Source: CAYZZA01 sp964482685 (GTDB lineage Bacteria > Bacillota > Bacilli > Lactobacillales > Carnobacteriaceae_A). From it: a DNA stretch of 10,284 nucleotides. The position numbers and the translations under genes were made by a program. Under the pieces are notes generated by a model, which was not told the origin of the DNA, did no database searches, and saw only the letters and a list, made by a program, of their open reading frames with translations. Below are positions 1 to 5,613 of this stretch, piece after piece (positions within the stretch are counted from its first letter, which is position 1; every line of letters begins with the position of its first letter). The DNA is taken from positions 1 to 10,284 of the forward strand of contig CAYZZA010000044.1 of assembly GCA_964482685.1 (NCBI GenBank), written 5' to 3'.

Positions 1-1
1 T

Positions 2-247
2 GATTACTGGGAACAGCGTGATCCGTTGATTCGTTTCCGGAACTACCTAAGTGCCAAAGGGTTATGGACAGAAGAAAAAGAAAAAGAAATTATTGAACAA
101 ACAAAAGCAGATGTAAAAGCAGCGGCCCGCCAAGCGGATCAAGCGCCTAAACAAAAAGTTTCCGATTTCTTAAAATATATGTACAAAGAACCTGGTCAAA
201 ATATTCAAGAACAAATCAAGCAATACGAAGCAAAGGAGAGTGAATAA
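2..247 (+). CDS. pdhA: Pyruvate dehydrogenase E1 component, alpha subunit (3' end only)
   Basis: This is the last 81 codons of a gene cut by the window edge; the frame is open from base 2, reading DYWEQRDPLIRFRNYL and on to TAA at 245-247. The E-x-RDP-L-x-R-F-x-x-Y-L pattern followed by a charged helix is typical of the C-terminus of the thiamine-diphosphate E1 alpha subunit. With E1 beta it decarboxylates pyruvate and passes the acetyl group to the lipoyl arm of E2. The thiamine-binding part lies outside the window. The pdhB ribosome binding site is inside the last codons and pdhB starts one base after the stop, so the two subunits are probably translationally coupled, as expected for an alpha2beta2 enzyme. 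Identity is secure from the downstream pdhB-pdhC-pdhD genes. Confidence 0.93.
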   Translation, partial: DYWEQRDPLIRFRNYLSAKGLWTEEKEKEIIEQTKADVKAAARQADQAPKQKVSDFLKYMYKEPGQNIQEQIKQYEAKESE

Positions 248-248
248 C

Positions 249-1226
249 ATGGCCGAACTTACAATGATTCAAGCCATCACTCAATCGCTCGATCAAGAAA
301 TGGACCGCGATAAGAAAGTCTTGATTTTTGGAGAAGATGTTGGAAAAAATGGAGGAGTCTTTCGTGCAACTCAAGGCCTGTACGACAAATACGGGGAAGA
401 GCGCGTAAGTGATACGCCACTAGCAGAATCAGGTATCGGCGGAATGGCTTTTGGACTTGCTTTGCAAGGGTTTCGCCCGATTGCTGAAATTCAGTTTTTT
501 GGCTTTGTGTTTGAAACAATGGATGCCATTGTGGGTCAAATTGCCCGCCAACGATACAGAATGGGAGGAAAAGCTTCTTTTCCTGTCGTCATCCGTGCTC
601 CTTTTGGTGGTGGCGTGCACACACCTGAAATGCATGCGGATAGTTTAGAAGGATTGATGGCACAAAGTCCAGGTTTAACCGTTGTGGTTCCATCGAATCC
701 ATATGATGCAAAAGGATTGCTTGCTTCTGCTATACGATCAGAAGACCCAGTTGTGTTTTTAGAACACATGAAATTATACCGTTCTTTCCGAGAAGAAGTT
801 CCAGAAGAAAGTTATACGATTCCACTAGGGAAAGCCGCGATTGCACGTGAAGGAACAGACGTTACCATTGTGTCTTATGGGTACATGGTTAGAGAAGCCC
901 TTAAAGCGGCCGAACAATTGGAAAAAGAAGGGATTTCTGCTGAAGTTGTTGATTTACGCACCATTTCTCCGATCGATCTAGAGACAATCTTAGCATCTGT
1001 TGAAAAAACGGGTCGAGTTGTCATGGTCCAAGAAGCCCAGCGCCAAGCTGGTGTCGGTGCACACGTGATTTCTGAAATTTCTCAACGAGCTATCTTGTCT
1101 CTAAAAGCTCCGATAGGATTTGTTTCCGCCCCTGATACGGTGTATCCTTTTTCAGCAGCTGAAAATGAGTGGCTTCCACATGCAGAAGATATTGTGCGAA
1201 AAGTAAAAGAGACAACTGATTTTTAA
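249..1226 (+). CDS. pdhB: Pyruvate dehydrogenase E1 component, beta subunit
   Basis: A 325-aa protein of normal length for E1 beta. It starts MAELTMIQAITQSL, and residues 28-37 (GEDVGKNGGV) and 56-65 (DTPLAESGIG) are family signatures; Glu60 is the expected glutamate that activates the thiamine ring. The segment around residues 121-136 (GVHTPEMHADSLEGL) carries the active-site histidine region, probably His129. The C-terminal transketolase-type domain includes VQEAQRQAGVGAHV and SAPDTVYPF. The enzyme is cytoplasmic and decarboxylates pyruvate together with PdhA. An in-frame GTG at 240 would add three residues but lies directly against the AAGGAG at 233-238; the ATG at 249 has a 10-base spacing and matches the family start. 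The gap to pdhC is about 50 bases with no clear structure. Nothing unusual is seen in the protein. Confidence 0.97.
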   Translation: MAELTMIQAITQSLDQEMDRDKKVLIFGEDVGKNGGVFRATQGLYDKYGEERVSDTPLAESGIGGMAFGLALQGFRPIAEIQFFGFVFETMDAIVGQIARQRYRMGGKASFPVVIRAPFGGGVHTPEMHADSLEGLMAQSPGLTVVVPSNPYDAKGLLASAIRSEDPVVFLEHMKLYRSFREEVPEESYTIPLGKAAIAREGTDVTIVSYGYMVREALKAAEQLEKEGISAEVVDLRTISPIDLETILASVEKTGRVVMVQEAQRQAGVGAHVISEISQRAILSLKAPIGFVSAPDTVYPFSAAENEWLPHAEDIVRKVKETTDF

Positions 1227-1279
1227 CGTCCTTTACCTATACAAGTAGACATGATTACAAGAAAGGAACGCGAGTGACT

Positions 1280-2617
1280 ATGACGTATACATTTAAGCTC
1301 CCAGATGTGGGAGAAGGCATGGCTGAAGGAGAAATTGTCAGCTGGCTTGTTGAAATAGGAGACTCTGTTTCTGAAGGAGACTCTGTAGCAGAAGTTCAAA
1401 ACGATAAATCAGTTGAGGAATTGGCATCCCCGGTAGATGGGGTTATCAAACAATTTTTAGTTGAACCAGGTACGTTATGCAAAGTAGGCGATCCGCTGAT
1501 TGAAATCGAACAAGAAGGAGGAGCAGAACAAGCAGATGCTTCCGAAACGGTGCCAGAAGCGAAAACACCTCAACAACCTGACTCTCCAGAGAAGATAGCA
1601 GAAGCTATCACACAAGAGGACCAGCCAAAACAAGAAGGTACGAAACCGATGAGCTCCACAAGCGGACGCGTGTTTGCGATGCCATCTGTTCGTCAATACG
1701 CTCGAGAACAAGACATCGCAATTGAAAACGTAGACGGTTCTGGTGCCGGCGGACGTATCTTGAAAGAAGATGTCGATCGTTTCAAAAATAAAACGTCGAT
1801 AGAACAAGTTTCAGCTACGGAGTCTAGCGCAAGTACTCCAACAGAAACAACAGATTCAGCGATGCAAACCAGTGTACCTACTCAAGTGCATGCATTCGAG
1901 TCAGGGTGGGAAGAAAAAGAAACACGCAAACCTCTTACAATGATTCGAAAAGCAATCGCAAAAGCAATGGTCAACAGCTCTTTAACCATTCCATCTGTTG
2001 CGTTGTTTGATGAAGTAAATGCGACAAACTTAATGGCCCACCGAGCTAAATTTAAAGAAGTGGCGCTCCAACAAGAGACCAAACTTACCTATTTGCCTTA
2101 TATTGTAAAAGCATTAGTAATTGTCTTGAAAAAATTCCCAGAATTGAATGCGTCCTTTGATGAAGCAACAAATGAAATTGTGTACAAACATTATTATAAT
2201 CCAGGAATTGCGGTCGATACCGACAAAGGATTGTATGTTCCAGTTATTCGAGACGCAGACAAAAAAGGAATCTTTGAAACTGCACGTGAAATTTCAGCAT
2301 TAGCCGAAAAAGCCCATGATGGGAAATTAAATCTAGATGAGATGAGTCATGGAACGATTTCCATTAGCAACATTGGGTCTGTTGGGGGAGGGTGGTTTAC
2401 CCCGATTATCAACCACCCAGAAGTCGCGATTCTAGGCGTGGGTCGAATCAGCCAAAAACCTATTGTGGCTGAAGATGGGTCCGTTGTGGCAGCTCCTATG
2501 ATGGAATTGTCTTTAGTGTTCGATCACAGACTAATTGATGGAGCCACTGGCCAAAAAGCCATGAACGAATTAAAACGATTGTTAGCAGAACCTGATTTAT
2601 TATTGATGGAAGGGTAA
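1280..2617 (+). CDS. pdhC: Dihydrolipoamide acetyltransferase, E2 of pyruvate dehydrogenase
   Basis: A 445-aa E2 core protein. Domains in order: one lipoyl domain (about 2-78) with the lipoylated lysine in NDKSVEELASPVDG (Lys43); a Gln/Glu/Pro-rich flexible linker (about 79-130); the small peripheral-subunit-binding domain (about 131-168, from FAMPSVRQYAREQ to GAGGRILKEDV) that holds E1 and E3; a Ser/Thr-rich linker; and the acyltransferase domain from about 216. The catalytic motif is DHRLIDGATG, with His416 and its partner Asp420. It transfers the acetyl group from lipoamide to CoA. Only one lipoyl domain is present, whereas some relatives have two or three. The start is ambiguous: a GTG at 1274 would add two residues. 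AAAGGA at 1262-1267 is 6 bases from the GTG and 12 from the ATG; I chose the ATG because family members start M-x-x-x-FKLP. The stop overlaps the pdhD ribosome binding site. Confidence 0.96.
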   Translation: MTYTFKLPDVGEGMAEGEIVSWLVEIGDSVSEGDSVAEVQNDKSVEELASPVDGVIKQFLVEPGTLCKVGDPLIEIEQEGGAEQADASETVPEAKTPQQPDSPEKIAEAITQEDQPKQEGTKPMSSTSGRVFAMPSVRQYAREQDIAIENVDGSGAGGRILKEDVDRFKNKTSIEQVSATESSASTPTETTDSAMQTSVPTQVHAFESGWEEKETRKPLTMIRKAIAKAMVNSSLTIPSVALFDEVNATNLMAHRAKFKEVALQQETKLTYLPYIVKALVIVLKKFPELNASFDEATNEIVYKHYYNPGIAVDTDKGLYVPVIRDADKKGIFETAREISALAEKAHDGKLNLDEMSHGTISISNIGSVGGGWFTPIINHPEVAILGVGRISQKPIVAEDGSVVAAPMMELSLVFDHRLIDGATGQKAMNELKRLLAEPDLLLMEG

Positions 2618-2626
2618 GGTGTACAA

Positions 2627-4033
2627 ATGGTAGTAGGCGATTTTGCAATTGATTTGGATACAGTAGTCATTGGGTCTGGACCTGGAGGATATGTAGCGGC
2701 CATACGTGCAGCTCAACTAGGAAAAGATGTAACAATCATTGAAAAGGGCGAAATTGGCGGGGTATGCCTAAACGTGGGGTGCATACCATCCAAAGCCTTG
2801 ATTGCAGCAGGACACCGTTTTGTCGAATCAAAAGATTCTACCGTATTTGGCATCCAAAGTGAAAATGTGACCATTGATTTCAAAAAAACCCAAAACTGGA
2901 AACAGAAGAAAGTAGTCAATAAATTAACCGCCGGTGTTGAAATGCTATTGAAAAAAAATAAGGTATCTATCCTTAAAGGAGAAGCTTATTTTGTAGATGA
3001 ACATACCTTACGTGTGATGGGAGAGGTCAGTGCACAAACCTACACCTTTAAACATGCGATTGTCGCAACCGGCGGACGTCCTATTGAAATCAAAGGGTTC
3101 CCATTTGGAGCACGTGTCCTTGATTCAACAGGTGCTTTGAATTTACAAGAAATCCCTAAATCTATGGTGGTCATCGGAGGAGGGTATATAGGCAGTGAAC
3201 TTGCTGCGGCATATGCAAACCTTGGTTCCGACGTCACAATTCTCGAAGGACAATCCTCTATTCTAGGTGGATTTGAAGCTGATATGGTCAAGTTGGTCCA
3301 AAGAAACTTTAAGAAAAAAGGTGTGTCCATCGTTACAGATGCAATGGCCAAAGAGGCGATTGAAGAAGATGCTAGCGTACGTGTGACTTACACCGCAAAT
3401 GGTGAAGAAAAAGAAGTTACAGCAGATTATGTCTTGGTTACTGTGGGCAGACGCCCCAATACCGATGAACTTGGTCTAGAAGCGATTGGGATTCAAGTCG
3501 ATGCAGCAGGACTCATTCCAGTTAACAATCAAGGACAGAGTGCTGTAGAGAATATTTATGCAATAGGAGACATTGTCAAAGGACCTGCACTCGCGCATAA
3601 AGCCAGTTACGAAGGCAAGATTGCGGCTGCGGCCATTGCTGGCGAAAAAGTAGCAGTTGATTACCAAGCGATTCCAGCTGTAGCCTTTACAGATCCTGAA
3701 ATAGCTACTGTCGGTCTTACTGCAGCAGAAGCAAAAGAAGAAGGATTATCTGTCAAAACAGTGAAATTTCCTTTAGCAGGAAATGGGCGTGCCTTGTCCT
3801 TGAATGCAACAGAAGGGTTTGTGCGCATCGTCGCAACAGAAGAAGACAACATTCTCGTTGGTGCCCAAGTAGTTGGGGTGAATGCAAGTGACATCATTGC
3901 TGAATTAGGGTTGGCGATTGAAGGTGGCTTAAATGCAGAAGATATTGCATTGACTATCCATAGTCATCCGTCTCTTGGAGAATCAGTGATGGATGCTGCG
4001 GAAGCCATTCTTGGCTTGCCCATTCATATGTAA
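2627..4033 (+). CDS. pdhD: Dihydrolipoamide dehydrogenase, E3 of pyruvate dehydrogenase
   Basis: A 468-aa flavoprotein disulfide reductase of standard length. It has an FAD-binding GSGPGGYVAA (16-25), the redox-active disulfide motif GGVCLNVGCIPSK (Cys47 and Cys52), ATGGRP at 147-152, an NAD-binding GGGYIGSE (184-191), a second FAD motif NIYAIGD (309-315), and the C-terminal dimer-interface active-site motif HSHPSLGE with the catalytic His447. It reoxidises the dihydrolipoyl arm of E2 and makes NADH. The common form of the last motif is HxHPTLSE; here Thr-Leu-Ser is replaced by Ser-Leu-Gly, which keeps the His and Glu and is not expected to disable the enzyme. The start ATG at 2627 follows AAGGTG at 2616-2621, which overlaps the pdhC stop, so translation is probably coupled. 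It is the last gene of the operon, followed by terminator hairpins. Confidence 0.97.
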   Translation: MVVGDFAIDLDTVVIGSGPGGYVAAIRAAQLGKDVTIIEKGEIGGVCLNVGCIPSKALIAAGHRFVESKDSTVFGIQSENVTIDFKKTQNWKQKKVVNKLTAGVEMLLKKNKVSILKGEAYFVDEHTLRVMGEVSAQTYTFKHAIVATGGRPIEIKGFPFGARVLDSTGALNLQEIPKSMVVIGGGYIGSELAAAYANLGSDVTILEGQSSILGGFEADMVKLVQRNFKKKGVSIVTDAMAKEAIEEDASVRVTYTANGEEKEVTADYVLVTVGRRPNTDELGLEAIGIQVDAAGLIPVNNQGQSAVENIYAIGDIVKGPALAHKASYEGKIAAAAIAGEKVAVDYQAIPAVAFTDPEIATVGLTAAEAKEEGLSVKTVKFPLAGNGRALSLNATEGFVRIVATEEDNILVGAQVVGVNASDIIAELGLAIEGGLNAEDIALTIHSHPSLGESVMDAAEAILGLPIHM

Positions 4034-4075
4034 GAAAAAAATAGACAAAAATGGATTAACTTTAATCAAAAGAAC

Positions 4076-4147
4076 GCATTCAAGTAATCAATCCTTCAAG
4101 CAAGAGCGTTTAAAAGAAGGCATCTGAGTATACTTGAATGCTTTTTT
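4076..4147 (+). terminator. Long-loop hairpin with T tract after pdhD
   Basis: A perfect 11-base inverted repeat, GCATTCAAGTA (4076-4086) and TACTTGAATGC (4131-4141), is followed directly by six T (4142-4147), the layout of an intrinsic terminator. The 44-base loop is unusually long and can itself fold, with CCTTC at 4093-4097 pairing GAAGG at 4116-4120. An alternative pairing of AACGC (4073-4077) with GCGTT (4106-4110) would compete with the base of the main stem. It most likely ends the pdh operon; a small 3'-end RNA or processing site is possible but unproven. Confidence 0.6.
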
Positions 4148-4168
4148 GTATACGCTTCTATCCAAATA

Positions 4169-4199
4169 AAAAAAGTCGCTCCTATTGGGCGACTTTTTT
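4169..4199. terminator. Bidirectional intrinsic terminator between pdhD and the 67-aa gene
   Basis: AAAAAAGTCGC (4169-4179) pairs with GCGACTTTTTT (4189-4199) around a 9-base loop. The stem has a GC-containing top and A/T flanks that supply a T tract on either strand. It lies between two convergent genes, 135 bases after pdhD and 11 bases after the stop of the - strand gene, so it can end both transcripts. Confidence 0.85.
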
Positions 4200-4210
4200 A
4201 TGGAATACAA

Positions 4211-4414
4211 TTATTTTTCAATCACAATCTGAACCAGTTGAGAATCTTGATCAACATAATAAGATAAACCAGGATAATCCTGTTTCATACCTTCTACAGT
4301 ATCTTCTATGTTTTGTTTCACTTCGGAGGGAATTGTGTGGACAACTTTCTCGCCCTTAGGAGCATTTGTGTAAAATTCTTGAACCTTTTCTGCAATTTCA
4401 TTTCTGAAAGCCAT
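4211..4414 (-). CDS. Small uncharacterised protein, 67 aa
   Basis: I do not recognise this family. The reading frame runs from ATG at 4414-4412 to the stop at 4211 on the - strand, antiparallel to everything else here. Support that it is real: a near-perfect Shine-Dalgarno AGGAGGTG (4429-4422) 7 bases before the start, its own bidirectional terminator just after the stop, and no competing gene on the other strand. The product is small, soluble, has no cysteine, no signal peptide and no membrane segment. It begins MAFRNEIAEKVQEFYTNAPKG and ends in LVQIVIEK; the pattern suggests an N-terminal helix, a basic Gly/Lys stretch, a second acidic helix (SEVKQNIEDTVEGMKQDYP) and a C-terminal beta hairpin. 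It sits where many relatives carry a UPF0223 gene ahead of the phosphatase gene, but does not look like that family. No function can be assigned. Confidence 0.8.
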   Translation of the reverse strand: MAFRNEIAEKVQEFYTNAPKGEKVVHTIPSEVKQNIEDTVEGMKQDYPGLSYYVDQDSQLVQIVIEK

Positions 4415-4505
4415 GTTTTAGCACCTCCTCATGACTTAACCTTACCTTGTATATGAAAAGATGTCGTGCAATAGCCCTTCAGAACCCTAAGTAAATGAGA
4501 GTTCT

Positions 4506-4534
4506 ATCATAATGTATGAATAAACATGCAAAAA
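4506..4534 (-). promoter_or_regulatory. Possible promoter of the 67-aa gene
   Basis: On the - strand, TATGAT (4511-4506) could serve as a -10 box, with TTTTTG (4534-4529) 17 bases upstream as a poor -35. It would give an untranslated leader of about 85 bases. The -35 match is weak and this call is tentative. I found no convincing promoter for the divergent phosphatase gene in the same 193-base spacer; TATAGA at 4581-4586 is the best -10 candidate but has no -35. Confidence 0.22.
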
Positions 4535-4607
4535 GACATGATAACTTCTTATTTATGGGATTCTAATCTTTTTTTGGTAGTATAGACATAAAGAGAGGAC
4601 GTTGTGA

Positions 4608-5393
4608 ATGGAGGATTTAAAAGAACGGCAACAAAAAATAGAGTGCTGGATAAAAGAAGCGGCTAAGCTTATAAAAAAGGCAATACACACAGACCTAGTG
4701 ATCAAAGAAAAGACAAATGCGAGTGACCTTGTGACCAATGTGGATCGAAGTGTAGAACGTTTCTTAGTGGATCGTATCCGGACGTATTATCCCAATGAGC
4801 AGATTATGAGCGAAGAAGGCTACGGTGATTGCCCATCTTCCCTAGATGGAGTTGTGTGGTTTGTTGACCCAATTGATGGGACAACAAATTTCATCACACA
4901 AGGAGAAAACTTTGCGGTTATGATTGCAGTGTACGAAAATGGGATAGGACATTTGGGGTACATTTATGACGTCATGAAAGACAGGCTTTATTTGGGAATA
5001 AAAGACCAAGGAGCTTTTGTAAATGGAGAAAAAATACCTCCTATAGAAGACAGCCTTCTTTCAAAGGGAGTCTTTGCCTCGAGTAGTCAAGTCATGATAC
5101 AGGAACGATTCCATCTCGTTAGAGAAGTGGCTCAAGAGTCTTTGGGAGTACGGATGATTGGGTCAGCTGGGCTAGAGATATGTAGAGTATCTATGCAGCA
5201 AACGTTTGTGTATGTGTCAGGATCTTTGTCCCCGTGGGATGTGGCTGCTGGTCAAGTAATAGCAAGAGAAGTAGGAGTCGTGTGTGCAACACTTGATGGA
5301 GAGCCTTTTGACTTGCTTCAAGGAGAAACAGCAATTTTCGCTGTTCCGACTGTTTATAAACAAATTATGAACAGATTGGATAAAAAAAAGTGA
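4608..5393 (+). CDS. Inositol monophosphatase family protein (SuhB/YktC type)
   Basis: A 261-aa protein of the Mg2+-dependent, Li+-sensitive phosphatase superfamily, which has a similar size throughout. Metal-site motifs are all present: NASDLVTNVD (37-46), EQIMSEEGYGD with Glu69/Glu70 (64-74), the signature WFVDPIDGTTNF with Asp87 and Asp90 (84-95), and SPWDVAAG with Asp211 near the C-terminus. It should hydrolyse a small phosphomonoester in the cytoplasm. The substrate cannot be read from sequence; family members act on inositol phosphate, other sugar phosphates or nucleotide-derived 3'-phosphates. The start ATG at 4608 follows GAGAGGA (4594-4600) with normal spacing. No clear terminator follows directly, so its transcript may run into the typA leader, whose hairpin at 5483-5550 could end it. 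The orthologue in Bacillus subtilis (yktC) also lies between pdh and typA. Confidence 0.93.
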   Translation: MEDLKERQQKIECWIKEAAKLIKKAIHTDLVIKEKTNASDLVTNVDRSVERFLVDRIRTYYPNEQIMSEEGYGDCPSSLDGVVWFVDPIDGTTNFITQGENFAVMIAVYENGIGHLGYIYDVMKDRLYLGIKDQGAFVNGEKIPPIEDSLLSKGVFASSSQVMIQERFHLVREVAQESLGVRMIGSAGLEICRVSMQQTFVYVSGSLSPWDVAAGQVIAREVGVVCATLDGEPFDLLQGETAIFAVPTVYKQIMNRLDKKK

Positions 5394-5410
5394 AAAAAGG
5401 CAAAGTTTTT

Positions 5411-5439
5411 TTGCATAAGTGTTCCCTAACTGATATAAT
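5411..5439 (+). promoter_or_regulatory. Extended -10 promoter upstream of typA
   Basis: A perfect TATAAT (5434-5439) is preceded by TGA (5431-5433), giving the extended -10 form TGnTATAAT. A partial -35, TTGCAT (5411-5416), lies at the ideal 17-base spacing. The start of transcription would be near 5446, leaving a leader of roughly 165 bases before the typA ATG. Confidence 0.75.
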
Positions 5440-5482
5440 TTAGCAGTTAATACAAACATCCACAAAAGCAATGTGAGAGGAA

Positions 5483-5550
5483 GCATGTATTCTTTTGTCA
5501 GTGAGCAGTCGCAGACAAATTCATTTGCAAAAGAATAGATGCATTTTTTT
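5483..5550 (+). terminator. Terminator-like hairpin inside the typA leader (candidate attenuator)
   Basis: A 15-base arm starting GCATGTATTC (5483-5497) pairs with CAAAAGAATAGATGC (5528-5542). Fourteen of the 15 positions match, the exception being a G-G opposition (5487/5538). The loop is 30 bases. The right arm is followed by A and seven T (5544-5550), as in an intrinsic terminator. Its place is unusual: it lies after the best promoter and before the typA ribosome binding site, so full-length typA RNA starting there must read through it. It could also simply end transcripts arriving from the phosphatase gene. Confidence 0.65.
5485..5538 (+). CDS. Possible 17-aa leader peptide in the typA leader
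   Basis: The reading frame ATG (5485) to TAG (5538) encodes MYSFVSEQSQTNSFAKE. It has a plausible ribosome binding site, GAGAGGA (5475-5481), though the spacing of 3-4 bases to the ATG is short. The frame covers both arms of the hairpin at 5483-5542 almost exactly, so a translating ribosome would prevent the hairpin from forming. The stop is immediately followed by ATG (5539), which is in frame with typA and could allow a 25-residue N-terminal extension of TypA by reinitiation. There is no obvious run of a single regulatory codon. It is too short to prove by coding statistics and may be chance. Confidence 0.3.
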   Translation: MYSFVSEQSQTNSFAKE

Positions 5551-5596
5551 GCCGATAAGCAAAAAGGGTGTTCGAACGCACAAAATAGGCAAAAAA
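5545..5596 (+). promoter_or_regulatory. Alternative leader stem pairing the T tract with the pre-RBS region
   Basis: TTTTTTGCC (5545-5553) is perfectly complementary to GGCAAAAAA (5588-5596), which ends four bases before the typA Shine-Dalgarno GGAGGA (5600-5605). A competing local hairpin is TTTTTGC (5546-5552) with GCAAAAA (5559-5565). The enclosed bases contain GTGTTCGAACGCAC (5568-5581), a further small stem. Both pairings use the T tract of the upstream terminator-like hairpin, so they could alternate with it or influence ribosome access. This is inferred from base pairing only, and A/T-rich pairing arises easily by chance. Confidence 0.35.
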
Positions 5597-5613
5597 TATG
5601 GAGGAATTTCAGA

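Noticed and set aside
240..248. GTG start of pdhB overlapping pdhA
   Set aside because: It sits directly against the Shine-Dalgarno; the ATG at 249 has proper spacing and matches the family start.
1475..1807. 110-codon frame antisense to pdhC
   Set aside because: Composition is that of a reverse-strand shadow of a Gln/Glu-rich linker, with no ribosome binding site or recognisable domain.
3040..3351. 103-codon frame antisense to pdhD
   Set aside because: A shadow of a highly conserved coding region; no initiation signal or family resemblance.
3961..3984. Variant E3 active-site motif HSHPSLGE as a possible inactive enzyme
   Set aside because: The catalytic His and Glu and both redox cysteines are present, so the variation looks neutral.
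4415..4607. Operator or divergent regulatory element in the spacer between the 67-aa gene and the phosphatase gene
   Set aside because: Only short A/T-rich partial palindromes such as TATCAT (4505-4510) and ATGATA (4538-4543) are visible; these are expected by chance at this composition.
5217..5486. 89-codon - strand frame covering the phosphatase 3' end and the typA promoter
   Set aside because: No Shine-Dalgarno sequence and it crosses a clear + strand promoter; better explained by chance.
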